Shown here piece after piece: positions 21,201 through 36,100 of a stretch of DNA of 64,000 nt (position 1 is the stretch's first letter; the number at the start of each line of letters is the position of its first letter). The notes beneath the pieces were generated by a model. That model was given only the letters and a program-made list of their open reading frames with translations, made no database searches and was not told where the DNA came from. Location: NCBI GenBank assembly GCA_035048495.1, contig JASUTR010000243.1:310001-374000 (forward strand), in the 5' to 3' direction. This stretch comes from Euptelea pleiosperma. Its lineage: Eukaryota; Streptophyta; Magnoliopsida; Ranunculales; Eupteleaceae. The translations under genes were made by a program, and so were the position numbers.

Positions 21201-24081
21201 AGACGTTGACGTACGGATGGAGCTAACTTTGTTCGACTGTCATGAATCTTGTTCCAACACTTCAAAAGTGTTGAAACAATAGTAATGGAAGAGTTTGAGT
21301 CTAATTACGAGATCCGATTTCGAAAAAGTCACAAATTATAGGCTTAGGAATGTAAAACACAAACTGAGTCCAATTTCAGATGTTGACGCACGGATGGAGC
21401 TAACTTGTTTCGACTGTCCCAAATCTTGTTCCAACACTTCAAATCTGTTGAATCAATAGTAATAGAAGAGTTTGAGTCAAATTATGAGGTCCGGTTGCGA
21501 AAAAGTCACAAGTTATAGGCTTCGAAATGTATCACACAAACTAAGTCCAATTTGTGACGTTGACGAACGGATGGAGCTAACTTGTTTCGACTGTCACGAA
21601 ACTTGTTCCAACACTTCAAATGTGTTGAAACAATAGTAATGGAAGAGTTTGAGTTCAATTACGAGGTCCGGTTGCGAAAAAGTCACAAGTTATAGGCTTC
21701 GGAATGTAACACACAAACTGAGTCCAATTAAAGACATGGACGCACGGACGGAGCTAACTTGTTTCGACTATCCCGAATCTTGTTCCAACACTTCAAATGT
21801 GTTGAAACAGTAGTAATGGAAGAATCCGAGTCTAATTACAAGGTCCGATTGGGAAAAAGTCACAAGTTATAGGCTTCGGAACGTAACACACTAACTGAGT
21901 CCAATTTGAGACGTTGACGCACGGATGGAGCTAACTTGTTTCGACTGTCCCAAATCTTGTTCCAACACTTCAAATCTGTTGAAACAATAGTAATGGAAGA
22001 GTTTGAGTCCAATTACAAGGTCTGGTTGCGAAGAAGTCACAAGTTATAGGCTTCAGAATGTGAGACACAAACTGAGTCCAATTTGAGACGTTGACGCACG
22101 GATGGAGCTAACTTATTTCGACTGTCACGAATCTTGATCCAACACTTCAAATCTGTTGAAACAATAGTAATGGAATAGTTGGAGTCCAATTACGAGGTCT
22201 GATTGCGAAAAAGTCAAAAGTTATAGGCTTTGAAATGTAACTCACAAACTGAGTCCAATTAAAGACATTGACGCATGGATGGAGCTAACTTGTTTCGACT
22301 GTCCCGAATCTTGTTCCAACACTTCAAATGTGTTGAAACAATAGTAGTGGAAGAATTCGAGTCTAATTACGAGGTCCGGTTGCGAAAAAGTCACAAGTTA
22401 TAGGCTTCGGAATGTAACTCACAAACTGAGTCCAATTTCAGACGATGACGAACGGATGGAACTAACTTGTTTCGACTGTCATGAATCTTGTTCCAACACT
22501 TCAAAAGTGTTCAAACAATAGTAATGGAAGAGTTTGAGTAAAATTACAAGGTCCGGTTGCGACAAAGTCACAAGTTATAGGCTTCGGAATGTAACACTCA
22601 AACTGAGTCCAATTTGAGACGTTGATGCACGGATGGAGCTAACCTATTTCAACTGTCACGAATCTTGTTCCAACAATTCAAATTTGTTAAAACAATAGTA
22701 ATGGAAGAGTTTGAGTCCAATTACAAGGTCCGATTGCTAAAAAGCCATAAGTTATAGGCTTCGGAATGTAACACACAAACTGAGTCCAATTAAAGACATT
22801 GACGCACGGATGGAGCTAACTTCTTTCGCCTGTCCCGAATCTTGTTCCAACACTTCAAATGTGTTGAAACAATAGTAATGGAAGAGTTTGAGTTAAATTA
22901 TGAGGTTCGGTTGCGACAAAGTCACAAGTTATAGGCTTCGGAATGTAACACACTAACTGAGTCCAATTTGAGACGTTGACGCACGGATGGAGGTAACTTG
23001 TTTTGACTATACCGAATCTTGGTCCAACACTTCAGATGTGTTGAAACAATAGTAATGGAAGAGTTTAAGTAAAATTACGAGGTCCGGTTGCGACAAAGTC
23101 ACAAGTTATATGCTTTGGAATGTAACACACAAACTGAGTCCAATTTCAGACGTTGACGTACGGATGGAGCTAACTTTGTTCGACTGTCATGAATCTTGTT
23201 CCAACACTTCAAAAGTGTTGAAACAATAGTAATGGAAGAGTTTGAGTCTAATTACGAGATCCGATTTGGAAAAAGTCACAAATTATAGGCTTAGGAATGT
23301 AAAACACAAACTGAGTCCAATTTCAGATGTTGACGCACGGATGGAGCTAACTTGTTTCGACTGTCCCAAATCTTGTTCCAACACTTCAAATCTGTTGAAT
23401 CAATAGTAATAGAAGAGTTTGAGTCAAATTATGAGGTCCGGTTGCGAAAAAGTCACAAGTTATAGGCTTCGGAATGTATCACACAAACTAAGTCCAATTT
23501 GTGACGTTGACGAACGGATGGAGCTAACTTGTTTCGACTGTCACGAAACTTGTTCCAACACTTCAAATGTGTTGAAACAATAGTAATGGAAGAGTTTGAG
23601 TTCAATTACGAGGTCCGGTTGCGAAAAAGTCACAAGTTATAGGCTTCGGAATGTAACACACAAACTGAGTCCAATTAAAGACATGGACGCACGGACGGAG
23701 CTAACTTGTTTCGACTATCCCGAATCTTGTTCCAACACTTCAAATGTGTTGAAACAGTAGTAATGGAAGAATTCGAGTCGAATTACGAGGTCCGATTGGG
23801 AAAAAGTCACAAGTTATAGGCTTGGGAACGTAACTCACTAACTGAGTCCAATTTGAGACGTTGACGCGCGGATGGAGCTAACTTGTTTCGACTGTCCCAA
23901 ATCTTGTTCCAACACTTCAAATCTGTTGAAACAATAGTAATGGAAGAGTTTGAGTCCAATTACAAGGTCTGGTTGCGAAGAAGTCACAAGTTATAGGCTT
24001 CAGAATTTGAGACACAAACTGAGTCCAATTTGAGACGTTGACGCACGGATGGAGCTAACTTGTTTCGACTGTCACGAATCT
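18241..24081 (+). repeat. 11-monomer higher-order repeat, about three units
   Basis: The marker ttgatc(c/g)aacac recurs at 18241, 20188, 22134 and 24081, spacings of 1947, 1946 and 1947 bp (11 x 177). The marker ttctttcgcctg supports it at 20874 and 22821. The last two units look nearly identical; the first is rearranged by about one monomer near 18.9-19.7 kb. Confidence 0.85.
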
Positions 24082-25110
24082 TGATCCAACACTTCAAATC
24101 TGTTGAAACAATAGTAATGGAATAGTTGGAGTCCAATTACGAGGTCTGATTGCGAAAAAGTCAAAAGTTATAGGCTTTGAAATGTAACTCACAAACTGAG
24201 TCCAATTAAAGACATTGACGCATGGATGGAGCTAACTTGTTTCGACTGTCCCGAATCTTGTTCCAACACTTCAAATGTGTTGAAACAATAGTAGTGGAAG
24301 AATTCGAGTCTAATTACGAGGTCTGGTTGCGAAAAAGTCACAAGTTATAGGCTTCGGAATGTAACTCACAAACTGAGTCCAATTTCAGACGATGACGAAC
24401 GGATGGACCTAACTTGTTTCGACTGTCATGCATCTTGTTCCAACACTTCAAAAGTGTTGAAATATTAGTAATGGAAGAGTTTGAGTCTAATTACGAGATC
24501 CGATTTCGAAAAAGTCACAAATTATAGGCTTAGGAATGTAAAACACAAACTGAGTCCAATTTCAGATGTTGACGCACGGATGGAGCTAACTTGTTTCGAC
24601 TGTCCCGAATCTTGTTCCAACACTTCAAATGTGTTGAAACAATAGTAGTGGAAGAATTCGAGTCTAATTACGAGGTCTGGTTGCGAAAAAGTCACAAGTT
24701 ATAGGCTTCGGAATGTAACTCACAAACTGAGTCCAATTTCAGACGATGACGAACGGATGGACCTAACTTGTTTCGACTGTCATGCATCTTGTTCCAACAC
24801 TTCAAAAGTGTTCAAACAATAGTAATGGAAGAGTTTGAGTAAAATTACAAGGTCCGGTTGCGACAAAGTCACAAGTTATAGGCTTCGGAATGTAACACTC
24901 AAACTGAGTCCAATTTGAGACGTTGATGCACGGATGGAGCTCACTTATTTCTACTGTCACGAATCTTGTTCCAACAATTCAAATTTGTTAAAACAATCGT
25001 AATGGAAGAGTTTGAGTCCAATTACAAGGTCCGATTGCTAAAAAGCCATAAGTTATAGGCTTCGGAATGTAACACACAAACTGAGTCCAATTAAAGACAT
25101 TGACGCACGG

Positions 25111-25145
25111 ATGGAGCTAATTACGAGATCAAAAGTGTTGAAACA
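25111..25145 (+). repeat. Truncated monomer with templated filler
   Basis: Here ggagctaa is followed by ttacgagatc and then aaaagtgttg. About 37 bp that normally lie between are missing. The 14 bases CTAATTACGAGATC at 25117-25130 are an exact copy of 25168-25181. Confidence 0.85.
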
Positions 25146-26438
25146 ATAGTAATAGAAGAGTTTGAGTCTAATTACGAGATCCGATTTCGAAAAAGTCACA
25201 AATTATAGGCTTAGGAATGTAAAACACAAACTGAGTCCAATTTCAGAAGTTGACGCACGGATAGAGCTAACTTGTTTCGACTGTCCCAAATCTTGTTCCA
25301 ACACTTCAAATCTGCTGAATCAATAGTAATAGAAGAGTTTGAGTCAAATTATGAGGTCCGGTTGCGAAAAAGTCACAAGTTATAGGCTTCGGAATGTATC
25401 ACACAAACTAAGTCCAATTTGTGACGTTGACGAACGGATGGAGCTAACTTGTTTCGACTGTCACGAAACTTGTTCCAACACTTCAAATGTGTTGAAACAA
25501 TAGTAATGGAAGAGTTTGAGTTCAATTACGAGGTCCGGTTGCGAAAAAGTCACAAGTTATAGGCTTCGGAATGTAACACACAAACTGAGTCCAATTAAAG
25601 ACATGGACGCACGGACGGAGCTAACTTGTTTCGACTATCCCGAATATTGTTCCAACACTTCAAATGTGTTGAAACAGTAGTAATGGAAGAATTCCAGTCG
25701 AATTACGAGGTCCGATTGGGAAAAAGTCACAAATTATAGGCTTCGGAACGTAACACACTAACTGAGTCCAATTTGAGACGTTGACGCACGGATGGAGCTA
25801 ACTTGTTTCGACTGTCACGAATCTTGATCCAACACTTCAAATGTGTTGAAACAATAGTAATGGAATAGTTGGAGTCCAATTACGAGGTCCGATTGCGAAA
25901 AAGTCAAAAGTTATAGGCTTTGAAATGTAACTCACAAACTGAGTCCAATTAAAGACATTGACGCATGGATGGAGCTAACTTGTTTCGACTGTCCCGAATC
26001 TTGTTCCAACACTTCAAATGTATTGAAACAATAGTAGTGGAAGAATTCGAGTCTAATTACGAGGTCCGGTTGCGAAAAAGTCACAAGTTATAGGCTTCGG
26101 AATGTAACTCACAAACTGAGTCCAATTTCAGACGTTGACGCACGGATGGAGCTAACTTGTTTCGACTGTCATGAATCTTGTTCCAACACTTCAAAAGTGT
26201 TGAAACAATAGTAATGGAAGAGTTTGAGTAAAATTACGAGGTCCGATTGCGACAAAGTCACAAGTTATAGGCTTCGGAATGTAACACTCAAACTGAGTCC
26301 AATTTGAGACGTTGACGCACGGATGGAGCTAACTTGTTTCTACTGTCACGAATCTTGTTCCAAAAATTCAAATTTGTTAAAACAATAGTAATGGAAGAGT
26401 TTGAGTCCAATTACAAGGTCCGATTGCTAAAAATCCAT

Positions 26439-29400
26439 AAGTTATAGGCTTCGGAATGTAACACACAAACCTAGTCCAATTAAAGACATTGACGCACGGA
26501 TGGAGCAAACTTCTTTCGCCTGTCCCGAATCTTGTTCCAACACTTCAAATGTGTTGAAACAATAGTAATGGAAGAGTTTGAGTTAAATTATGAGGTTCGG
26601 TTGCGACAAAGTCACAAGTTATAGGCTTCGGAATGTAACACACTAACTGAGTCCAATTTGAGACGTTGACGCACGGATGGTGGTAACTTGTTTCGACCAT
26701 ACCGAATCTTGGTCCAACACTTCAGATGTGTTGAAACAATAGTAATGGAAGAGTTTAAGTAAAATTATGAGGTCCGGTTGCGACAAAGTCACAAGTTATA
26801 TGCTTTGGAATGTAACACACAAACTGAGTCCAATTTCAGACGTTGACGTACGGATGGAGCTAACTTTGTTCGACTGTCATGAATCTTGTTCCAACACTTC
26901 AAAAGTGTTGAAACTATAGTAGTAGAAGAGTTTGAGTCTAATTACGAGATCCGATTTCGAAAAAGTCACAAGTTATAGGCTTCAGAATGTGAGACACAAA
27001 CTGAGTCTAATTTGAGATGTTGACGCACGGATAGAGCTAACTTGTTTCTACTGTCACGAATCTTGTTCCAACAATTCAAATTTGTTAAAACAATAGTAAT
27101 GGAAGAGTTTGAGTCCAATTACAAGGTCCGATTGCTAAAAAGCCATAAGTTATAGGCTTCGGAATGTAACACACAAACTGAGTCCAATTAAAGACATTGA
27201 CGCACGGATGGAGCTAACTTCTTTCGCCTGTCCTGAATCTTGTTCCAACACTTCAAATGTGTTGAAACAATAGTAATGGAAGAGTTTGAGTTAAATTATG
27301 AGGTTCGGTTGCGACAAAGTCACAAGTTATAGGCTTCGGAATGTAACACACTGACTGAGTCCAATTTGAGACGTTGACGCACCGATGGAGGTAACTTGTT
27401 TCAACTATACCGAATCTTGGTCCAACACTTCAGATGTGTTGAAACAATACTAATGGAAGAGTTTAAGTAAAATTACGAGGTCCGGTTGCGACAAAGTCAC
27501 AAGTTATATGCTTTGGAATGTAACACACAAACTGAGTCCAATTTCAGACGTTGACGTACGGATGGAGCTAACTTTGTTCGACTGTCACGAATCTTGTTCC
27601 AACAATTCAAATGTCTTAAAACAATAGTAATGTAATAGTTTGAGTCCAATTACGAGGTCCGATTGCTAAAAAGCCATAAGTTAGAGTCTTCTGAATGTAA
27701 CATACAAACAGAGACCAATTTGAGACGTTGACGCATGGATGGAGCTAACTTGTTTCTACTGTCACGAATCTTGTTCCAACAATTCAAATTTGTTAAAACA
27801 ATAGTAATGGAAGAGTTTGAGTCCAATTACAAGGTCCGATTGCTAAAAAGCCATAAGTTATAGGCTTCGGAATGTAACACACAAACTGAGTCCAATTTGA
27901 GACGTTGACGCACGGATAGAGCTAACTTGTTTCTACTGTCACGAATCTTGTTCCAATAATTCAAATTTGTTAAAACATTAGTAATGGAAGAGTTTGAGTC
28001 CAATTACAAGGTCCGATTGCTAAAAAGCCATAAGTTATATGCTTCAGAATGCAACATACAAACTGAGTCCAATTTGAGACGTTGACGCACGGATGGAGCT
28101 AACTTGTTTCGACTGTCCCAAATCTTGTTCCAACACTTCAAATCTGTTGAAACAATAGTAATGGAATAGTTGGAGTCCAATTACGAGGTCTGATTGCGAA
28201 AAAGTCAAAAGTTATAGGCTTTGAAATGTAACTCACAAACTGAGTCCAATTAAAGACATTGACGCATGGATGGAGCTAACTTGTTTCGACTGTCCCGAAT
28301 CTTGTTCCAACACTTCAAATGTGTTGAAACAATAGTAGTGGAAGAATTCGAGTCTAATTACGAGGTCCGGTTGCGAAAAAGTCACAAGTTATAGGCTTCG
28401 GAATGTAACTCACAAACTGAGTCCAATTTCAGACGATGATGAACGGATGGACCTAACTTGTTTCGACTGTCATGAATCTTGTTCCAACTCTTCAAAAGTG
28501 TTCAAACAATAGTAATGGAAGAGTTTGAGTAAAATTACCAGGTCCGGTTGCGACAAAATCACAAGTTATAGGCTTCGGAATGTAACACTCAAACTGAGTC
28601 CAATTTGAGACGTTGATGCACGGATGGAGCTAACTTGTCTCTACTGTCACGAATCTTGTTCCAACAATTCAAATTTGTTAAAACAATAGTAATGGAAGAG
28701 TTTGAGTCCAATTACAAGGTCCGATTGCTAAAAAGCCATATGTTATAAGCTTCGGAATGTAACACACAAACTGAGTCCAATTAAAGACATTGACGCACGG
28801 ATGGAGCTAACTTCTTTCGCCTGTCCCGAATCTTGTTCCAACACTTCAAATGTGTTGAAACAATAGTAATGGAAGAGTTTGAGTTAAATTATGAGGTTCG
28901 GTTGCGACAAAGTCACAAGTTATAGGCTTCGGAATGTAACACACTAACTGAGTCCAATTTGAGACGTTGACGCACGGATGGAGGTAACTTGTTTCGACTA
29001 TACCGAATCTTGGTCCAACACTTCAGATGTGTTGAAACAATAGTAATGGAAGAGTTTAAGTAAAATTACGAGGTCCGGTTGCGACAAAGTCACAAGTTAT
29101 ATGCTTTGGAATGTAACACACAAACTGAGTCCAATTTCAGACGTTGACGTACGGATGGAGCTAACTTTGTTCGACTGTCATGAATCTTGTTCCAACACTT
29201 CAAAAGTGTTGAAGCAATAGTAATGGAAGAGTTTGAGTCTAATTACGAGATCCGATTTCGAAAAAGTCACAAATTATAGGCTTAGGAATGTAAAACACAA
29301 ACTGAGTCCAATTTCAGATGTTGACGCACAGATGGAGCTAACTTGTTTCGACTGTCCCAAATCTTGTTCCAACACTTCAAATCTGTTTAATCAATAGTAA

Positions 29401-32400
29401 TAGAAGAGTTTGAGTCAAATTATGAGGTCCGGTTGCGAAAAAGTCACAAGTTATAGGCTTCGGAATGTATCACACAAACTAAGTCCAATTTGTGACGTTG
29501 ACGAACGGATGGAGCTAACTTGTTTCGACTGTCACGAAACTTGTTCCAACACTTCAAATGTGTTGAAACAATAGTAATGGAAGAGTTTGAGTTCAATTAC
29601 GAGGTCCGGTTGCGAAAAAGTCACAAGTTATAGGCTTCGGAATGTAACACACAAACTGAGTCCAATTAAAGACATGGACGCACGGACGGAGCTAACTTGT
29701 TTCGACTATCCCGAATCTTGTTCCAACACTTCAAATGTGTTGAAACAGTAGTAATGGAAGAATTCCAGTCGAATTACGAGGTCCGATTGGGAAAAAGTCA
29801 CAAATTATAGGCTTCGGAACGTAACACACTAACTGAGTCCAATTTGAGACGTTGACGCACGGATGGAGCTAACTTGTTTCGACTGTCCCAAATCTTGTTC
29901 CAACACTTCAAATGTGTTGAAACAATAGTAATGGAAGAGTTTGAGTTAAATTATGAGGTTCGGTTGCGACAAAGTCACAAGTTATAGGCTTCGGAATGTA
30001 AAACACTAACTGAGTCCAATTTGAGACGTTGACGCACGGATGGAGGTAACTTGTTTCGACCATACCGAATCTTGGTCCAACACTTCAGATGTGTTGAAAC
30101 AATAGTAATGGAAGAGTTTAAGTAAAATTACGAGGTCCGGTTGCGACAAAGTCACAAGTTATATGCTTTGGAATGTAACACACAAACTGAGTCCAATTTC
30201 AGACGTTGACGTACGGATGGAGCTAACTTTGTTCGACTGTCATGAATCTTGTTCCAACACTTCAAAAGTGTTGAAACTATAGTAATAGAAGAGTTTGAGT
30301 CTAATTACGAGATCCGATTTCGAAAAAGTCACAAGTTATAGGCTTCAGAATGTGAGACACAAACTGAGTCTAATTTGAGATGTTGACGCACGGATAGAGC
30401 TAACTTGTTTCTACTGTCACGAATCTTGTTCCAACAATTCAAATTTGTTAAAACAATAGTAATGGAAGAGTTTGAGTCCAATTACAAGGTCCGATTGCTA
30501 AAAAGCCATAAGTTATAGGCTTCGGAATGTAACACACAAACTGAGTCCAATTAAAGACATTGACGCACGGATGGAGCTAACTTCTTTCGCCTGTCCCGAA
30601 TCTTGTTCCAACACTTCAAATGTGTTGAAACAATAGTAATGGAAGAGTTTGAGTTAAATTATGAGGTTCGGTTGCGACAAAGTCACAAGTTATAGGCTTC
30701 GGAATGTAACACACTAACTGAGTCCAATTTTAGACGTTGACGCACGGATGGAGGTAACTTGTTTCGACTATACCGAATCTTGTTCCAACACTTCAGATGT
30801 GTTGAAACAATAGTAATGGAAGAGTTTAAGTAAAATTACGAGGTCCGGTTGCGACAAAGTCACAAGTTATATGCTTTGGAATGTAACACACAAACTGAGT
30901 CCAATTTCAGACGTTGACGTACGGATGGAGCTAACTTTGTTCGACTGTCATGAATCTTGTTCCAACACTTCAAAAGTGTTGAAACAATAGTAATAGAAGA
31001 GTTTGAGTCTAATTACGAGATCCGATTTCGAAAAAGTCACAAATTATAGGCTTAGGAATGTAAAACACAAACTGAGTCCAATTTCAGAAGTTGACGCACG
31101 GATAGAGCTAACTTGTTTCGACTGTCCCAAATCTTGTTCCAACACTTCAAATCTGTTGAATCAATAGTAATAGAAGAGTTTGAGTCAAATTATGAGGTCC
31201 GGTTGCGAAAAAGTCACAAGTTATAGGCTTCGGAATGTATCACACAAACTAAGTCCAATTTGTGACGTTGACGAACGGATGGAGCTAACTTGTTTCGACT
31301 GTCACGAAACTTGTTCCAACACTTCAAATGTGTTGAAACAATAGTAATGGAAGAGTTTGAGTTCAATTACGAGGTCCGGTTGCGAAAAAGTCACAAGTTA
31401 TAGGCTTCGGAATGTAACACACAAACTGAGTCCAATTAAAGACATTGACGCACGGACGGAGCTAACTTGTTTTGACTGTCCCGAATCTTGTTCCAACACT
31501 TCAAATGTGTTGAAACAGTAGTAATGGAAGAATTCGAGTCAAATTACGAGGTCCGATTGGGAAAAAGTCACAAGTTATAGGCTTCGGAACGTAACACACT
31601 AACTGAGTCCAATTTGAGACGTTGACGCACGGATGGAGCTAACTTGTTTCGACTGTCCCAAATCTTGTTCCAACACTTCAAATCTGTTGAAACAATAGTA
31701 ATGGAAGAGTTTGAGTCCAATTACAAGGTCTGGTTGTGAAGAAGTCACAAGTTATAGGCTTCAGAATGTGAGACAAACTGAGTCCAATTTGAGACGTTGA
31801 CGCACGGATGGAGCTAACTTGTTTCGACTGTCACGAATCTTGAGCCAACACTTCAAATGTGTTGAAACAATAGTAATGGAATAGTTGGAGTCCAATTACG
31901 AGGTCCGATTGCGAAAAAGTCAAAAGTTATAGGCTTTGAAATGTAACTCACAAACTGAGTCCAATTAAAGACATTGACGCATGGATGGAGCTAACTTGTT
32001 TCGACTGTCCCGAATCTTGTTCCAACACTTCAAATGTGTTGAAACAATAGTAGTGGAAGAATTCGAGTCTAATTACGAGGTCCGGTTGCGAAAAAGTCAC
32101 AAGTTATAGGCTTCGGAATGTAACTCACAAACTGAGTCCAATTTCAGACGTTGACGCACGGATGGAGCTAACTTGTTTCGACTGTCATGAATCTTGTTCC
32201 AACACTTCAAAAGTGTTGAAACAATAGTAATGGAAGAGTTTGAGTAAAATTACGAGGTCCGGTTGCGACAAAGTCACAAGTTATAGGCTTCGGAATGTAA
32301 CACTCAAACTGAGTCCAATTTGAGACGTTGACGCACGGATGGAGCTAACTTGTTTCTACTGTCACGAATCTTGTTCCAACAATTCAAATTTGTTAAAACA

Positions 32401-33110
32401 ATAGTAATGGAAGAGTTTGAGTCCAATTACGAGGTCCGATTGCTAAAAAGCCATAAGTTATAGGCTTCGGAATGTAACACACAAACTTAGTCCAATTAAA
32501 GACATTGATGCACGGATGGAGCTAACTTCTTTCGACTGTCCCGAATCTTGTTCCAACACTTCAAATGTGTTGAAACAATTGTAATGGAAGAGTTTGAATA
32601 AAATTATGAGGTCCGGTTGCGACAAAGTCACAAGTTATAGGCTTCGGAATGTAACAAACAAACTGGGTCCAATTTGAGACGTTGGCGCACGGATGGAGCT
32701 AACTTGTTTCTACTGTCCCGAATCTTGTTCCAACACTTCAAATGTGTTGAAACAATAGTAATGGAAGAGTTTGAGTAAAATTATGAGGTCCGGTTGCGAC
32801 AAAGTCACAAGGTATAGGCTTCGGAATGTAACACACAAACTGAGTCCAATTTGAGACGTTGACGCACGGATGGAGCTAACTTGTTTCTACTGTCACGAAT
32901 CTTGTTCCAAGAATTCAAATGTTTGAAAACAATAGTAATGGAATAGTTTGAGTCCAATTACAAGGTCCGATTACTAAAAAGCCATAAGTTATAGGCTTGG
33001 GAATGTAACATACAAATTGAGTCCAATTAGAGACGTTGACGCACGGATAGAGCTAACTTGTTTCGACTGTCCCGAATCTTGTTCCAACACTTCAAATGTG
33101 TTGAAACAAT
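26439..33110 (+). repeat. 38-monomer satellite block, copy A
   Basis: A 6672-bp block repeated at 33163-39834 (offset 6724, 38 monomers). Every rare variant I compared is shared: ctagtcc at 26471, caccgatgg at 27380, cttcaaatctgtttaatc at about 29377, the 2-bp loss in gagacaaactg at about 31770, ttgagcc at about 31844, and ggcttgggaatg at 32995. I found no mismatch, but did not align every base. Confidence 0.9.
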
Positions 33111-33162
33111 AGTAATGGAAGAGTTTGAGTTAAATTATGAGGTTCGGTTGCGACAAAGTCAC

Positions 33163-36100
33163 AAGTTATAGGCTTCGGAATGTAACACACAAACCTAGTC
33201 CAATTAAAGACATTGACGCACGGATGGAGCAAACTTCTTTCGCCTGTCCCGAATCTTGTTCCAACACTTCAAATGTGTTGAAACAATAGTAATGGAAGAG
33301 TTTGAGTTAAATTATGAGGTTCGGTTGCGACAAAGTCACAAGTTATAGGCTTCGGAATGTAACACACTAACTGAGTCCAATTTGAGACGTTGACGCACGG
33401 ATGGTGGTAACTTGTTTCGACCATACCGAATCTTGGTCCAACACTTCAGATGTGTTGAAACAATAGTAATGGAAGAGTTTAAGTAAAATTATGAGGTCCG
33501 GTTGCGACAAAGTCACAAGTTATATGCTTTGGAATGTAACACACAAACTGAGTCCAATTTCAGACGTTGACGTACGGATGGAGCTAACTTTGTTCGACTG
33601 TCATGAATCTTGTTCCAACACTTCAAAAGTGTTGAAACTATAGTAGTAGAAGAGTTTGAGTCTAATTACGAGATCCGATTTCGAAAAAGTCACAAGTTAT
33701 AGGCTTCAGAATGTGAGACACAAACTGAGTCTAATTTGAGATGTTGACGCACGGATAGAGCTAACTTGTTTCTACTGTCACGAATCTTGTTCCAACAATT
33801 CAAATTTGTTAAAACAATAGTAATGGAAGAGTTTGAGTCCAATTACAAGGTCCGATTGCTAAAAAGCCATAAGTTATAGGCTTCGGAATGTAACACACAA
33901 ACTGAGTCCAATTAAAGACATTGACGCACGGATGGAGCTAACTTCTTTCGCCTGTCCTGAATCTTGTTCCAACACTTCAAATGTGTTGAAACAATAGTAA
34001 TGGAAGAGTTTGAGTTAAATTATGAGGTTCGGTTGCGACAAAGTCACAAGTTATAGGCTTCGGAATGTAACACACTGACTGAGTCCAATTTGAGACGTTG
34101 ACGCACCGATGGAGGTAACTTGTTTCAACTATACCGAATCTTGGTCCAACACTTCAGATGTGTTGAAACAATACTAATGGAAGAGTTTAAGTAAAATTAC
34201 GAGGTCCGGTTGCGACAAAGTCACAAGTTATATGCTTTGGAATGTAACACACAAACTGAGTCCAATTTCAGACGTTGACGTACGGATGGAGCTAACTTTG
34301 TTCGACTGTCACGAATCTTGTTCCAACAATTCAAATGTCTTAAAACAATAGTAATGTAATAGTTTGAGTCCAATTACGAGGTCCGATTGCTAAAAAGCCA
34401 TAAGTTAGAGTCTTCTGAATGTAACATACAAACAGAGACCAATTTGAGACGTTGACGCATGGATGGAGCTAACTTGTTTCTACTGTCACGAATCTTGTTC
34501 CAACAATTCAAATTTGTTAAAACAATAGTAATGGAAGAGTTTGAGTCCAATTACAAGGTCCGATTGCTAAAAAGCCATAAGTTATAGGCTTCGGAATGTA
34601 ACACACAAACTGAGTCCAATTTGAGACGTTGACGCACGGATAGAGCTAACTTGTTTCTACTGTCACGAATCTTGTTCCAATAATTCAAATTTGTTAAAAC
34701 ATTAGTAATGGAAGAGTTTGAGTCCAATTACAAGGTCCGATTGCTAAAAAGCCATAAGTTATATGCTTCAGAATGCAACATACAAACTGAGTCCAATTTG
34801 AGACGTTGACGCACGGATGGAGCTAACTTGTTTCGACTGTCCCAAATCTTGTTCCAACACTTCAAATCTGTTGAAACAATAGTAATGGAATAGTTGGAGT
34901 CCAATTACGAGGTCTGATTGCGAAAAAGTCAAAAGTTATAGGCTTTGAAATGTAACTCACAAACTGAGTCCAATTAAAGACATTGACGCATGGATGGAGC
35001 TAACTTGTTTCGACTGTCCCGAATCTTGTTCCAACACTTCAAATGTGTTGAAACAATAGTAGTGGAAGAATTCGAGTCTAATTACGAGGTCCGGTTGCGA
35101 AAAAGTCACAAGTTATAGGCTTCGGAATGTAACTCACAAACTGAGTCCAATTTCAGACGATGATGAACGGATGGACCTAACTTGTTTCGACTGTCATGAA
35201 TCTTGTTCCAACTCTTCAAAAGTGTTCAAACAATAGTAATGGAAGAGTTTGAGTAAAATTACCAGGTCCGGTTGCGACAAAATCACAAGTTATAGGCTTC
35301 GGAATGTAACACTCAAACTGAGTCCAATTTGAGACGTTGATGCACGGATGGAGCTAACTTGTCTCTACTGTCACGAATCTTGTTCCAACAATTCAAATTT
35401 GTTAAAACAATAGTAATGGAAGAGTTTGAGTCCAATTACAAGGTCCGATTGCTAAAAAGCCATATGTTATAAGCTTCGGAATGTAACACACAAACTGAGT
35501 CCAATTAAAGACATTGACGCACGGATGGAGCTAACTTCTTTCGCCTGTCCCGAATCTTGTTCCAACACTTCAAATGTGTTGAAACAATAGTAATGGAAGA
35601 GTTTGAGTTAAATTATGAGGTTCGGTTGCGACAAAGTCACAAGTTATAGGCTTCGGAATGTAACACACTAACTGAGTCCAATTTGAGACGTTGACGCACG
35701 GATGGAGGTAACTTGTTTCGACTATACCGAATCTTGGTCCAACACTTCAGATGTGTTGAAACAATAGTAATGGAAGAGTTTAAGTAAAATTACGAGGTCC
35801 GGTTGCGACAAAGTCACAAGTTATATGCTTTGGAATGTAACACACAAACTGAGTCCAATTTCAGACGTTGACGTACGGATGGAGCTAACTTTGTTCGACT
35901 GTCATGAATCTTGTTCCAACACTTCAAAAGTGTTGAAGCAATAGTAATGGAAGAGTTTGAGTCTAATTACGAGATCCGATTTCGAAAAAGTCACAAATTA
36001 TAGGCTTAGGAATGTAAAACACAAACTGAGTCCAATTTCAGATGTTGACGCACAGATGGAGCTAACTTGTTTCGACTGTCCCAAATCTTGTTCCAACACT

